A program made the translations under genes and the position numbers. A DNA stretch of 64,000 nucleotides from Lycorma delicatula (taxonomy: Eukaryota; Arthropoda; Insecta; Hemiptera; Fulgoridae), in assembly GCF_047948215.1 (NCBI RefSeq), contig NC_134461.1:82856103-82920102 (forward strand), read 5' to 3'. The notes beneath the pieces are model-generated. The model did no database searches, was not told the origin of the DNA, and was given only the letters and a program-made list of their open reading frames with translations. Every line of letters starts with the position of its first letter. Position 1 is the first letter of the stretch. Shown here piece after piece: positions 21,411 through 34,648 of the stretch.

Positions 21411-21826
21411 TTTCCATAAGTTTTTCTTTTCTAAACTGCGACTAGTTTTAAGTTATTATGCAACATCTCTTTTTGTTTTGACATCCTATTATTTTCAAAT
21501 TTTATGTCCAGTATACATTGATGTGTTTGTAGTGGAGAATTAGGTAATCTCGTATAGAATTCTTCATAACTGGCCCAGCAGTATCCTTATTTTTTCCATC
21601 AACATTGCTGAATCATTCTTTTTTATTTTATTTTTAACTGCCATTATTCTCAAGACGGATATAAAAGTAATTTCAACAACAATTAAATAGTGATAATATC
21701 AGCTGATTACTATAATTGTAAAACAAATTTCTCATCCGTTAGAGAAGTGTGGATTTAAAACTGCACGCATGGGAAAAATAAGTTTTGCCTATCGTGTGTA
21801 TATATGAACGACAGTTTGCTTTATTT

Positions 21827-21860
21827 GTGTGTGTGTGTGTGTGTGTATGTGTGTGTGTTT
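21827..21860. repeat. (GT)n microsatellite
   Basis: Interrupted GT tract of about 16 units. Confidence 0.9.
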
Positions 21861-24120
21861 GTTTAATTTTAATTTCTTTATTCTTTAAACCTTTTTATAG
21901 TTTATTTAAATATAAAATGATAATTTTACAATAAAACTTCATTATAAATTAACCCCACCCAAAAAAGAAATCTCAAGTAAATTTTTTCATGTATTTTTAT
22001 TTTTCCACTACAAAAGAATTAATAACCAATGCGTATAATAATATAATCGCGTTAGTAAAGTGTTCATACATACGTATATTTATATAATTTTATTTTTTTA
22101 ATGGAGTACATATTAAATACAAATACACATGTAAAGTGCATGTATACAATAATAGTTAGTAGTTTATATTTGTACTGATTTACCGTACAATGACTTTTAA
22201 TATCTCATTATTTATATTGACATTAAAGGTCAAAGGTCATGTTAAAAAAAAGAGGTCGAGGCAGTTAGACTTTTTTTTAACTACGTAAGCCTATATTATA
22301 TGGTATTAACTCCTATAATATGTTTTAGTCTGCCGTGTTGCATGTACCGTATTAATAAAAAAAAAGAATAAAAAATTTATCAAGTTCTTACGCGGTGGGC
22401 GTAATAGATTATGTATGACTATATGAAACATTATAAAAGTAGTTGACTGGATAAAAAATCGGGGCTGTAGTCTACATTCGTTACACTCTCGCACGTGTAC
22501 GAACGCGCAGAGTTGGTCTCTGTACGTGCGTACGATCACGTGCACTTCTTATTGAACTGATATATTGCACGGATAAATGCATCCATAGTTTATATATTTT
22601 GATGCTTTTAAAAAGTGAACGTACCTATGCACTTTAGGGAAATGTTTTTGAGATTATAGAATACAGGATTTTGCTTCAATTAAAATTTTCTATTTTATTT
22701 ATGAACGGTTGACTTTAAATTTGATTCTACAATAAGTCCCTAATATTTTATTCCATAAAAAGCTGTTTTTGTAGGTGTAACACAAATAAGTAACTTAACA
22801 GAAAGAAGTGATAAACAATATTAAAAAAAAAAAAAACTGACAACAAAATTGTAATATTTTCCTGGTATTGGTTATTTGTTCTTATATAGTGGAAAAATAA
22901 ATGATACATGAAAAAAGTTACCTAAGATTTCTTTTTTGCAGTGAGAATAATATATGAAGTTTTTTTTTTGTAAAACTAACTTTCAAGCGTCCTATCGGCG
23001 CGTCTAGGTTGCCCTCGACTCTTCGAGGCGAGGACCAACTTTGCTCAAATTCATTTAAGCTCATAAAACACTCCCAAAAAAATAACCATCCAGGACCAAA
23101 GTCTACCTCATAAACAGCTACATGCTCGCGCCTCCTTAATACAATTTTTATCTAAATGAAGACAAATAAATTTTTTCTAGACATTAAACTATTTCCTTAT
23201 GACCGAAAAAAGTTTGCCCTGAATGATACCCTAATACATTACAAAACCTAAAAAAAAACCCAACTACAAATACTACATAAAAAATCAACTCCAAAAACTA
23301 GCTACATTTCTTAGATCTCAACACTGACGAAAAGCTCATTTTTACTATAAGGTGGATGGATTATCATTCATTATATGTTTAAATAAACCAAAAAAGTATT
23401 AAAACCTCACAGAATCATTTACTAAGTTAAATGGAAGAAACTAAAAAATATTCCACTGAAAAATGAACCAATGAAAAATTACTAGGATTTATTTTTTGGT
23501 GATGTGGGAAATTATGATGAAATTTTGGTGTAACATTATTATTAAAGGTTTAATTAAATTAAAAAAAGTTTAAAAAGATTTATATTTTAAACTTTGATCG
23601 TTTCCCCCACCAACAATATTTTCCCAAAAGTACTTTTTTTGGGGGTCATTTGCATTACTATTATGCAAAATATAAAACAAAATTCCATTAAAAAAAAGGT
23701 AATAAATAAAAATACAGGTTTTTCAATGTTTTGAGAAGGGAGAATTTTGGAGAAATTTTTTGATATAATAAGATAAGCATTTTTAATGTAAAAATTAAAA
23801 AAGTAAAAATAAAATAAGAAGTATGGACGGACGTATATACTGAACTTAATATAAAGTTGGGTTATCTTAGTAAAAGTTTAAGAAAATTGACTTCAAAAAA
23901 TTATTTATCCCACCCCTTCTAGATTTTATTGACTAAAAATTTAATCAAAAAATTTCTCCGTATATACGAATTTCTGTCGAAAATTTTATAAAAATCGGTT
24001 TATCCAGCCAAAAGTTATTAAGCTTCAAACATGCCAACACGTACATTCAAATATAACCCTCAAAATCTTTTCTTTTTTTTTTGTTTTTGGGGTCCTTTAG
24101 TCATGAAACGTCGAGAAATG
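21861..24120. other. AT-rich intergenic DNA with old repeat fragments
   Basis: No supported gene. A small GC-richer patch with CpG-rich words lies at 22470-22555, and another at 22985-23040 contains CTCGACTCTTCGAGGCGAGG. The stretch 23480-24120 is poly(A/T)-rich and resembles old non-coding repeats, into which the mariner at 24127 inserted. Confidence 0.4.
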
Positions 24121-24126
24121 CAAATA

Positions 24127-25453
24127 CAGAATGTCCCATATAAAACGCAACCTAACCTTGTATTGGTAGGTATTGAAATAATAAAAAGGCAAGTATAAAT
24201 GTAAATGTAATTTTTATTATTACCATCCATTACCTTACATTTAGAGTAAATGTTGGAAGTGGCCGCCATCTTCTTGAATACAAGCTTCAATTCTTTTTAC
24301 AGCGTTTCTTGCAACTTTTTTCAATGTTTGTGGCTGGATATTTAATACAGCTAGTTCAATATTGACTTTCAATTGTTCAAGTGTTCGTGGTTTGTTGCTG
24401 TAGGCTTTTTCTTTGAGGTAACCCCATAGAAAAAATCCGCCGCAGTCAAATCTGGAGATCTTGGTGGCCACAAGCCTCGACCGATAACACGATTACCAAA
24501 GAATTCCTCGACGAAATCAGAAGTTGAACCTGCGTAGTGCGATGTCGCACCGTCATGTTGTAGCCAGCAGTGTCTGTCTTCCTCTTCCAAGAGTGCGATG
24601 AACTAAAATAAAATATCCTGATATCGTTCTGCATTAATGGTGTACTCGAAAAAAATAGGACCGATTATTTTCTTCCGCGATATCGCGCACCACACGCCCA
24701 ACTTGTGCGGGTGTAATTGTTTTTCGTGATAAATGTGGGGATTTTTAGCACTCCAAATCCTACTGTTTTGGCTGTTTACGTAGCCATACAAATAAACCGT
24801 GCTTCATTTGTGAAAAATAACGAATCCATAACATTAATTCCCTCACGCAGAAATCGACGGAACCGTTGACAATATTGTAGCCGTTTTTCTTTGTCGGGCT
24901 CAAGAAGTCGATGAACCGTTTGAATGCGATAAGGTCGTAATTGTAATCCTTTGGTCGCCCGATGAAGAGTTGATTTAGACAAATTAATTTCAGTAGACAA
25001 CCGTCTGATCGATTTATTTGGCGAGGCGAGTAATCGGTCTTTGATTTCAGTGACTATCTGTATTCAACACTGACGCAGATCTTTAGTGTTCCTTGTTATT
25101 AACAAAACCAGTCTCTCTAAATTTTGCAACTAACCTTAATACTGATGTTTTGTTAGGAGCTGGTTTATCTGGGTACTTATGGCGAAACAAATCTTGCACT
25201 GCAACCACTGATTTCGTACTGAAGTACGACTCAACAATGAAACACGTTCATCTAGCGAAAACACCATCTTGTCTCTAGCAATACACTGAACGTTATGATT
25301 GCATTGTTGTTACTATCGGTAGTGTTCTACTGCGTCGCCGCGATGTTCAGATGTTGGACGAGTCCATTTCAGTAACGAGTAGGGGAGTAAGCTTGACTTT
25401 TGAAATTTCATGGATGAGTGATTGATGGGTTGCGTTTTATATGTGACACTCTG
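24127..25453 (-). mobile_element. Mariner-type (IS630/Tc1/mariner) DNA transposon, complete ends
   Basis: Terminal inverted repeats of about 26 bp: CAGAATGTCCCATATAAAAC at 24127 onward and its near complement ending GTTTTATATGTGACACTCTG at 25453, each next to TA (24125-24126, 25454-25455), the expected target duplication. Total length ~1.33 kb, typical of mariner-like elements. It holds one disabled transposase gene. Confidence 0.9.
24241..25267 (-). pseudogene. Mariner-type transposase pseudogene
   Basis: Cut-and-paste transposase, ~340 aa originally. The N-terminal helix-turn-helix region shows PDKPAPNKTSVLRLVAKFRE, followed by a second HTH (SIRRLSTEINLSKSTLHRAT). The catalytic core has SLFFTNEARF, where the first catalytic Asp of the usual FTDEARF is Asn; WLQHDGATSHYA carries the second Asp; WPPRSPDLTAADFFLWGYLK carries the third, with 38 residues between them by my count. 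The C-terminus is VKRIEACIQEDGGHFQHLL. Frame changes near 25080-25130, ~24785 and ~24430, plus a stop between 24590 and 24603, break it. The first ATG is at 25267. Inactive, but its ends could still be substrates for a related transposase. Confidence 0.88.
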
Positions 25454-25455
25454 TA

Positions 25456-26470
25456 TAAATAATTAAGCCCATTTTTTGGCTGATTACCAAACTTTGCAGC
25501 GTGGCTCTAGAGCTTTGATACCTGGAAAGTAAAAAAAAAACCCTATAAATATTTCTGTAATACGTAAAAATCATTTGTTTTCCATGTTCCTCTCTTTTTG
25601 CAGTAAATACCTGTATCACAATCCATACAACCTCCGTCTTTCTTCAGTATAAAACTGAAATTCCGTTTGCCATTTTATCTATCTACCGATGTCAAATAAT
25701 CTTACGTTTGTCTAGTGGCAGCTCGTAACTAAAATTAGTGCGGTGCTGCTTCAGAAATTTTTTTCTGGGTCTTTTCAAGGCCGCGGTTAAAGTTTTCTGT
25801 AAAATAAAAGAACTGAAAAAAAATTAATCAAATAGAATAACTGGAAGCAGGATAATAATCTAATTTTATACTTTATCATATTCAAGAATACGGCACACTT
25901 TTTAAGCACATTGTGCGTTAAAACCGTATTCGGTTTAACCGAATAAATAATAAAATGTCAATACAGATATTTTTCAGTATTATTAGATTATAACTTAAAA
26001 AAATGTCCACTTAAAAACACTTTAGTCCAACGGTGCTTAATTTAAATCTCTATGTACACAGAAACAAATGCATAATTAGTTTTTATTAATTACCTTTTCT
26101 TTCGCCCTTCCAACATGTTTTTGACAGATTTGGCAACCCTTGCTTTCCGCCATCTTCTGATCGCTACTGAAAAAATAACTAAACCGCTTTCATATTCCTT
26201 TCCCCGACTAAAAATAAAAAAGGAAACGAACAAGGAACATTCCATACACACGTGGTGTAAAGAATAAACTACCTTCCACCAGCACGCCAGGGTTGGCACT
26301 GCGAGAGAGACAGTTCTCTCTCTCCCGTGCAGCTTCCTATGTGCGCATTCCCACGACAGCCAAACACCACGCCGCTGGAACTCTGAAGTGCATAGTTCTA
26401 TACAAAAATTTTTGTTTCTTTTTCATAAAATGGGGGATGGTTACTGATATTGAGCTTAAGAATTATATAT
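25456..26470. other. Intergenic DNA, no gene seen
   Basis: Mostly AT-rich. A GC-richer patch at 26280-26390 (GCGAGAGAGACAGTTCTCTC and following) is unexplained; its frames show no recognisable domain. Confidence 0.4.
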
Positions 26471-26473
26471 TGC

Positions 26474-26761
26474 ACAAGTATAAAGAAAGAATTAAAAGAA
26501 AAAAGGACTCATTATATTAAATGTTATAGATAATATCAAGTGGAAATAGGGGTGCTGCAGTTCCATAGTGCTTATACGCGAGCCGCCATTGGTTTGTTCT
26601 AAAAATAATTTATTTTATTTTATAACAAGTATAAAGAAAGAATTAAAAGAAAAAAGGACTCATTATATTAAATGTTATCGATAATATCAAGTGGAAATAA
26701 GGGTGCTGCAGTTCCATAGTGCCTATACGCGAGCCGCCATTGGTTTGTTCTAAAAATAATT
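26474..26761. repeat. Tandem duplication, two units of 151-bp period
   Basis: ACAAGTATAAAGAAAGAATT at 26474 recurs at 26625, and about 137 bp of each unit match with only a few differences (for example AGATAATATC/CGATAATATC). Each unit ends GCCGCCATTGGTTTGTTCTA. Confidence 0.92.
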
Positions 26762-26843
26762 ATTCAGATGAACTAATAAATATGTAATCGAGTAAAATAA
26801 TTTAAAAAAATCAATTTTCATTTTTAAATTTAAATTTATTTAC

Positions 26844-26999
26844 TTTTTTTTTTAACCTCCGAGTCCGCAGTTAAGCATTTTTTCCCGCAGATGATGCTTC
26901 GTAGCGTGTGCGAAAAAATGCAATGCCATGCCATGCCGGGATTCGAACCTAGGACCTCCGTGTTAAAGGCCGAGACGTTGCCACTCGCGGAGGCCGGAG
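26844..26999 (-). mobile_element. SINE family B copy with 12-bp target duplication
   Basis: Minus-strand head GGCCTCCGCGAGTGGCAACG with A box, then GGTTCGAATCCCGGCATGGC (B box). It ends in CGGAGGTT plus poly(A). AAATTTATTTAC at 26832-26843 and 27000-27011 is the target duplication. The head resembles a tRNA but lacks a proper acceptor stem. Confidence 0.9.
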
Positions 27000-27011
27000 A
27001 AATTTATTTAC

Positions 27012-28640
27012 CTTTGAAAAAAATTATACAACGAGCTTAAAAATTAATTTAGTTAATTTATTTATTAATTTACACACTTGGATTACCAACTGTCATAGAA
27101 TCTTTTGAATTTCAATTATTTATCACCATTAATATTCTCTAGATTCGACTTTCAAGTGTAACAAAGATCTGATATTGATGTAAAAATCAAAACTTCTGTA
27201 TTTCAAGAATGTTCTAGAGCATATACCGTTAGCGCTCAAGTCTTGATGTCTACTAATGGTCCCATTCACAATGTCTTATTGATAAAATATTCTACTGTTA
27301 TATATTTTCAACGTATTTTCTCTTTAAAGAATTTTTTTTTACTATAATTTTTTCTGGGTAAATAAATAAATAATTAACGGGTATAACAATGATAGTTATA
27401 TAGTATATGGGTTACAAGTCGCTCTAAAGTCTACAGATGTAGTCATTGCTCAAGAATAACAAACATAATATGCCAAGTTTACAATGAAAGTGATTTTTTG
27501 TCTTCGAATATGCTATTGCAAATTAAAACATCAAGTCCATTGAAATTCAATGATATTTCGCCGTACAAGTGATAACTTTGTTCACCTTGGATAAATTGTA
27601 CAATGAATATTACTAAAATAGTATTTTTTTAAAAATCAATTCTGTTCGTGTCTCTGCCTTTATGAACGAGTAAAGAGACATATTTTTTCAGAAAAAAACC
27701 TCTTGTTATTTCGTCTGCTATGTCCAACAAAGGCGTTTTACGATTATTAATGAAATTCTGATTAAATTATTGGTATTAGGCGAAATGGTATACCTGAAAC
27801 GATGTTTCATTTAATTTTCCGTCTCAAAATGGAGGTTTCTAAATTGATTTATGTTAAATGGTGGGAGAAAGCGGTGCACCATGTTTCTACTGCTGAAAGA
27901 CTGAATATGTGATTTCCTGTCAACACCTAACGCAACCGGGTTGGTTACTGAACACCCTTCCTTGGGAAGTACAGGTACAACATTTCTCGTACCTCAACTG
28001 ATTAGATAAATAACATTGGTTCTTACGATAAGCTTATTTTTTTGAAAACAAGCATTTTCAAAAATTAACGTAACATCGTATTTACGTATAAGTAAATATT
28101 TTTAAAATGTGTAAAAGCGTGGAGCTAGATTATATTTTAATTTTGAGGTATTTTGTCTGTTTTCTATGTTTGTAATAGTGTTACGTCTAAACTTTTCCGT
28201 TTTTAATGAAATTTTTTTACTAAGATTCTTCTTATCAGGCAGAATAATTTGTGTGTAATGATTTTTCATAAAATTTTCCGTTTCAAAATGGTGACCAGTA
28301 TAGTTAGTTATTGGAAAGACCGTTGATTTTTATTTCTCACTAATAGGACCTTTTGGCAATTGTTTTTCTTTTTATTTCTCTGTATTTATACTCAATACAT
28401 CCGGCGTTCCTAGAAACAGAACTTATACAGTAATATCACGCTTTGCATTAATTCCATTTCATGCTTTATTGTATTATCCGCTTTGTTAATTTAATTTCTC
28501 TGAATGGCTCAATTTATTTTTTAATTTAGTACGAAATGCTACTATTTACAGAATCATTAGATATGGTTTATGAACAGAATTTTTTATCTCAATAACGGTT
28601 TGAAATTTATACAAAAATTCGGACAAATATTTCCCTCTAC
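27012..28640. other. AT-rich intergenic DNA, no gene seen
   Basis: Two related phrases (ATTTAATTTTCCGTCTCAAA near 27813 and AAATTTTCCGTTTCAAAATG near 28272) suggest old repeat copies. No coding evidence. Confidence 0.4.
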
Positions 28641-28647
28641 GAAATAA

Positions 28648-28775
28648 ATAAGCTGTGGAGGGGTCTGCTAGCGTCTTGGCCTTCCAAACGAAGGTCCCGG
28701 GTTCAAATCCCGGTAAGTCATGGTACTTTTCATACGTTACAAAATTTTCATTTCATATCCCATGTACATGCTTCG
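28648..28775 (+). mobile_element. SINE family B head, degraded copy
   Basis: GGGGTCTGCTAGCGTCTTGG, CCTTCCAAACGAAGG (a tRNA-Gly-like anticodon arm) and CCCGGGTTCAAATCCCGG (T arm with B box), then CATGGTACTTTTCATACG as in the copy at 61723. Its 5' portion does not complete a tRNA acceptor stem, so a functional tRNA is unlikely. Confidence 0.6.
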
Positions 28776-29299
28776 AGTATATATTGTGAATTAATCATCC
28801 AAAAATAAAATGTGTTTTAATGGAGTTCCATGGTGAAGAAGACGTACTTCTTTCGACTCCGTGCTAGTGTTTTTTCGGGGTACTGTTCTTTTTTTGTTTG
28901 TTATTGTTTTTGTTGGTTTGTTTTGAATTCTTTTTTATGTTTTCGTTCCCCGTTTTTATTGTTTTATTAATTTAATTAAACTTTATTTACGCGTTCCTTT
29001 GCGTTTGAATTATTTATCATAGCAACGTAGGTTATCACTGACTTTTTAGTTTCTATTTTTATCTCTTTATATTCTGTTGTGATCGTTTGGACTTACGAAC
29101 TCTGTTCCCGGTTATTTATATAGTTTTATGACGTTTTACATCTATTTTAATCGGTAAAACTTTGTATTTAAATACTTTGTTTACAACAGCTGTTTGTCGT
29201 TTATTTATTGTTGGCGTTGGAAAAATATCCTCTTCGTTTCTTCTGATGTCCGATCTCAAAGATCTGAAAAGTGATGTGGACTGCCATCCACATTGATCC

Positions 29300-29400
29300 A
29301 GCCACTTCATGATAAGAGGGGGAAGATTCTTGACTGGGCAGTGCGGGGCTGACGGCGGCTGGCAGAGCTTTTTCCTCCCCATATGAAAATAAAAAAATAA
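29300..29400 (+). repeat. Possible LINE 3' tail fragment
   Basis: GGGGCTGACGGCGGCTGGCA followed by TTTTTCCTCCCC and an A-rich tail. A similar phrase occurs in reverse at 43019-43240. Confidence 0.3.
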
Positions 29401-29404
29401 ACAA

Positions 29405-31770
29405 ATAAAATAAAAATAAATAAATATTTTTTTTTTAGGTTTTCAAAATTCCAAATTAATTTTTCTGGCAATATAAATTCTTTTATAATAAATAAATCAG
29501 CAATTAGTGATTCAATAGAATTTTATATTATTTAATAAAATGTGAAACATTTTATTTTCAACGAAACTATTCTTCAATTTTTTTATTACAATTTCAAATA
29601 ATAGAGGTACAGTGGAAATTATTATGTAACGTTTTGAAAATAGAACAGGAATACACCGAGAAAAGGTTAAAGGACTAAACAAATATGAGATAAGGGTTTC
29701 TGGAATGAAGCAATATAATTGGTGTCCCACGAAGAAAGGAAGAAGCTTCCAGGACATGTACTACTACTAAAAATAATGAAAAAATTCATATAAATATATA
29801 GGTCTGAAATGAAACGCTTTATTTTTGAGTTACGGCTACCGAAAGATTTCGGCCGAATTTCAGTTCTTCTAATAAAAAGAAGCCCTACTATAATTTTTGG
29901 GATTCAAATTAAGGAGTACAGTTGGTAATTTCTTTTGCAATTTGAGCTGGGAAGTAGGATAAAACAGATTCCAGAACTGTAACTCCAGTTCTTTTTAAGA
30001 TAATCGACATAAAACAAAAAAATTCTGTGTCAAAAAACAAATTTTTTTAATTTGTAGTGTAATAACTTTATAAAATTACTAATAAATATGAAAAATGTAG
30101 TAACAAAACTTATAGAGAATTTAATTTTGAAAAATTAATGTAAATATAGCCAAATAAAAATAAATAAAAACTTTTAAAAATTGATCTTTTATTAAATATC
30201 GGTTAAACATTCAAATGGTCCGCGTACCATTAAATAAAAAAAATTATAAAAAGATATCTATTTATTTATTAACAATGAATTAATTTACCACAGAAGCTTA
30301 CAAAGAAGTTTACTCATATTAATGGTATAAAAATTGAAATAGGCTCGAGATAAAAGATTTTATGTTTAAGTAACTAAAAAAAAACATAACATTTTTGGAT
30401 GTATTTTTACAGGAAAATTATTCTTATTGTAATATGACTTTGAAATTTTGCTACTTAATTGTGTTACTTTTTATAAATTTAAACTTTTGTATAATTTGTG
30501 TACAATATGTTATTTTTCCATTATGTCTTTGGGTTTCAAATAAATTATAGCAAATTATCTCAAATTTTGTTTGTTTGTTCATCTAAGACATCACATAAAA
30601 TAGTTAAATCAATTTTATTTATTTAAACATTAAGATTGATGTCACATGTTTTCTGGTTGTAACCTAAATTTTATTGTAACTTAAAGTTAGCATAATTTGT
30701 CTCTTAAAAAGACGTTTTCTTTTAAAATTTTTCTTTCAACATTAATTTTAATGGAAAAGTTAGAAAACAAAAATTTATTTAATCTCGTAAAATTTCAATT
30801 AATTTTTAACACTACCTAATATCAAAGAAGCTTTGTTTGATATTTTGAACTAGGATTGCAATACTATTCTTGAGAAATCTTTCTCTTCTATATTTCCAGA
30901 GGTGGGAAAATTGGCGAAAACTTGAAGGGATTAAATTAAGAAAAGATTAAAAATTTTTAACTTGATTTTCGTAAACATTTTTTTTAAATTAATTTTTTTT
31001 GTTTAGATTTAAAAAAGTTTTAAATTAAATTAAAAATATTAAACGAGACTCCACCTCATTTTTCAATATGTAATTTTTTAATTTTTAGGAAGCATTTTAG
31101 CAAATCATTTCAAGAAATATTTATTTGACTTCATGTGAACCCACTGGATTTAAGGAAAACTTTTTTATATATGTTGAAGCTGTGGTTCAACGAAATGGAT
31201 CGATTTCGACGATTCAGTTTGTATTTTGTAGATATTTTATTTTGTTTATATTTTGTTTCCTTCTGTTGTTTAGTAGTTTATATCTAATTATCAGATTAAT
31301 TACACGGTTTACTTAATCCATTTAAGAATATCTATTCTTTTTTATTTTTATTATCGTTGGTTTGTACTGGATTGTTACTGTATCGTGATAATAGCTCTTA
31401 TTTCATGCTAACATAATTTTTAAAAGTTAAACTAAAACAAATAATATTCTTATATTCCAGAAATATTTAGCACAAGCTTACTAGCAGCAGTCTATGTTCT
31501 TTCACAGTATTCCTTCTTTTGTTTTTATCAAAATCTAAGATTTTCGCCTTTGGCTCTCTTGTAAACGGGTTTTTTCATTCGGCAAGCTTGGATTTTTAGA
31601 TTTATCTACATTAAAAAAGATTTACAAAATTCATTACAAAAATAAATAAAAAATTATAATTTTTCAATTCTTAGATTTCGAGATTTTTGTCGAAAAAGTT
31701 AATGATTACGATTAATTAATACGTTATAAGAGCAGTGAAGAGGATAGTGTACTGTATCAGTAAGTCGTAC
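29405..31770. other. AT-rich intergenic DNA, no gene seen
   Basis: Very AT-rich with many poly(A)/poly(T) runs. Short frames at 29512-29757 and 31125-31316 have no recognisable similarity. Confidence 0.45.
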
Positions 31771-31779
31771 CTTGTAAGA

Positions 31780-32720
31780 AACCTGTCGTAATTATCACCA
31801 CCCTAAGCGTCAACTGAACTTTCTAAACGTTGATGAGTAATAGAAGTTACTGCGGCTGTGATCCAGGTTTTTCAGATCATCCACATCAGCAGGTTTTGGT
31901 GGAACTGAAATATTCGAATTCACTTATCCTCACTAAGAAAAAGTCCTAATGTTTGTAGACCTTGTGAGTCAAGAACGTAGGCCAAGTCCTGGGCTCCCGT
32001 ACGCCCAAAATTCTTTCGTACCCCCGAAATCTTTCAGAGTCTTTATTTAGTTATGGAAAAAGCCAATCCTGCCAGCATCTCGAGATAAAAGTGCTTTGTT
32101 ACAGTCCTAACTCAACTCTGTATAGTTCAACAAAGAAATTATCATAAATCTTTGTAACTAAAACCGTACTAAAAACATTAAATTTTGGTGAATCTTATGC
32201 GAATTTTCAAGTTCTCATATATGAATATTGTGACGTGAATCTACCGCTTGAATGGAGTGTTGCTACATCACTAAAAATTAACCGCAGTAATAATCTACTG
32301 TCTTCCATATCAACTAAGAAAATTTTACGTTTCTTTTACCACATACGAGAAGTTTTACTGGTTGTAATGGCCTGAAATGCTAACGTCATCTAAACACACG
32401 CCAAACAGTTATTTGAGAGAGCGCAAGTTCTCGGCTAACGCGACGAATGCACTTTTTTTCGGGGACCGCTGAAAAGCCTCTTGAATTCGTTGTAAATTTT
32501 CCTCTGATGTGGTCGGCCTATACTATATTCTCTTTATATAAACACCTCACAGTTCTTCAAATTGTTTATACCAACGACTAATTTTTTAGATGATGTGGAT
32601 CAATTCTAAAACGCTACCGAAATGCACGCTGAACTTTTATTACGTTCTCTGCTTTCTAAATTGTAGAAAACAAAACTCCTTCTGTTGCATAGACGCTATT
32701 TTATTTACGACTGAGGTTAG
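31780..32720 (-). pseudogene. Eroded mariner/IS630-type transposase
   Basis: Minus-strand translation with many breaks. Near 32700 a start-like MQQKEFCFLQF; near 32580 ISRWYKQFEE; then IGRPHQ and a second helix-turn-helix region resembling RELALSQ-TVWRV around 32400. At the 3' side, PPKPADVDDLKN... near 31880-31900 resembles the C-terminal segment after the third catalytic residue. The catalytic core itself is largely gone. It belongs to a different subfamily from the element at 24127. Confidence 0.55.
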
Positions 32721-32729
32721 CGTACGCTA

Positions 32730-33720
32730 ATATTGCAATCTGGCGGCTGGTATTTGAAACTTTAGGATGGGAACTTTCAAATGGTGCAAATTTCATTCGC
32801 TGATCCCGCGTTATTGCACTGGTGTATGGTTTTGAAATCGGGTCATTATATTTGAGACGCACGAAATATTTCTGATTTTTTGATTTCGCTTTTCTCGATT
32901 TACAATAAAATCGATATCTAGAATTCTGGGTAATTAGCTGAACTTGTACAGAAATATAATATTATTCCTATAGTATGATTTTTTTACGAAAGATTTCATA
33001 ATTCTTATCTTAACCTATTCGACCCAGTTTTTCCGCAAGCTAAATCTTAGTATTATTTTTATGTATGAAATTTATCGGAAAACGTTATTTGTAGGATATA
33101 CTTCACCACAAAGAATAATCACATTCCAGATTCATTAAGGTTTATAATTATATCAGTTAACATACCTCACTGTCATGTATTTATAGTGTGTAATATAATA
33201 CTTGCGGTTACTTTCATACCCAAACAGAAAGCGCATTCTAGTTTATAATAAGGTTAATTAAACCTCAGAAAAATGTTTGTATGTGTAACATTACACTATA
33301 AGGCAATGCAATATGTAAATGAGCAACCGCGAGTGTCAAGTAGCATTCAATTCATTTGTATATGGAAGTCATAAGTGTGTGATTGAAATAAATCCAGGTG
33401 TTTATATCGCCTGATCGATTTAAAAATAAGTTGTTAAATATATTTATATTACAAATTATATATAAATAAATAACTGTGTATTTCTATTTGTTTTATAAAA
33501 ATCAAATAGGATTCAGGATTCTCAGATATCCTGAAGAGATACTCGTACTGAAGAGATAAAAAAACTAAAATTTTGCTCATTAATTTCTTCAAGCGTCTCT
33601 AGGTAAAATTCTTTCCTTAAATAACAATCACTATTCCCTAATGGTATGAAAAGGTGTGCAATATTTTTATTTATTTTTAATGTGTACGTTGCAATTTGTT
33701 CAACTAGTGAACAATAAACA
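32730..33720. other. AT-rich intergenic DNA, no gene seen
   Basis: The 68-aa frame at 33522-33728 has no recognisable similarity. No element ends found. Confidence 0.4.
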
Positions 33721-33721
33721 T

Positions 33722-33997
33722 AACCCACCGGGTTGGTCTAGTGGTGAACGCGTCTTCCCAAATCAGCTGATTTGTAAGTCGAGAGTTCCAGCGTTGAAAT
33801 CCTAGTAAAGACAGTTACTTTTATACGGATTTTAATATTAGATCGCGGGTACCAGTGTTCTTTGGAGGTTGGGTTTCAATTAACGGTCGACCTGAGACTG
33901 TACAAGACTACACTTCATTTACATTCATACATATCATCCTCATTCATCTTCTGAAGTAATACCTTACGGTGGTTCCGGAGGTAAACAGAGAAAGGAT
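33722..33997 (+). mobile_element. SINE family A copy
   Basis: Head AACCCACCGGGTTGGTCTAG with A box, ATCAGCTGATTTG, and tail ACGGTGGTTCCGGAGG...AAACAG. It lacks about 20 bp (CACATCTCAG region) in the middle. Confidence 0.88.
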
Positions 33998-34359
33998 ATG
34001 CATAAATAAGCTGATTCATAGATGGGACAAATGATTGAAGATTATGTTGAAAAGTGAAAAAAAATATTACATTGATTAAATGAACCGTTTTAGCTGCACA
34101 GCAATTTGTGTCTTTAATTATTATTGAACGAGCCTCACGTAAAGTTTACTTAGTTTATATACTAGCTCGAACAATGATTATTGGAACTTGCTTCTTAATT
34201 TATCCAACGATTTCTAAAAGTCAAAATTTAAAGGAAAAAAATCTAAGCAGGTTCGATAGGTACGTCATCATCAGTTTATATTGATTTATGTTATTAATTA
34301 AACTTTTTTTTTTATCTTTAAGTTACCTACGATTTTAATATTAAAGGATCAGCTTTTAA

Positions 34360-34615
34360 ACCACCGAGATGGTTTAATGGTTAACTGGTCGTAGTGAATC
34401 AGTTGTTTTTAACAGCTGATTTACAAAGTGGAATATTCTGAGGTTCGGATCCTAGTAAAGATTAGTTGCTTCTATACGTATTTGAATACTGTACAGTAGA
34501 TACCGGTGTACTTTGGTGGTTGGGGTACAATTAATCACACACCTTAGGAATGGTCGGTCTGAGTATGTACAAGACTAAACCTCATTTACATTCTCATATA
34601 TATCATCCTCATCTT
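34360..34615 (+). mobile_element. SINE family A copy, diverged
   Basis: Recognisable by ACCACCGAGATGGTTTAATG, ATACCGGTGTACTTTGGTGG and ATATATCATCCTCATC. It is more diverged than the neighbours, and the tail is truncated. Confidence 0.7.
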
Positions 34616-34648
34616 ATTTGGCCATGAGGGGATTGTTTAGTGTTCGCT

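Noticed and set aside
28648..28740. Possible tRNA-Gly gene
   Set aside because: The anticodon and T arms look tRNA-like, but the acceptor and D arms do not pair and downstream sequence matches SINE family B.
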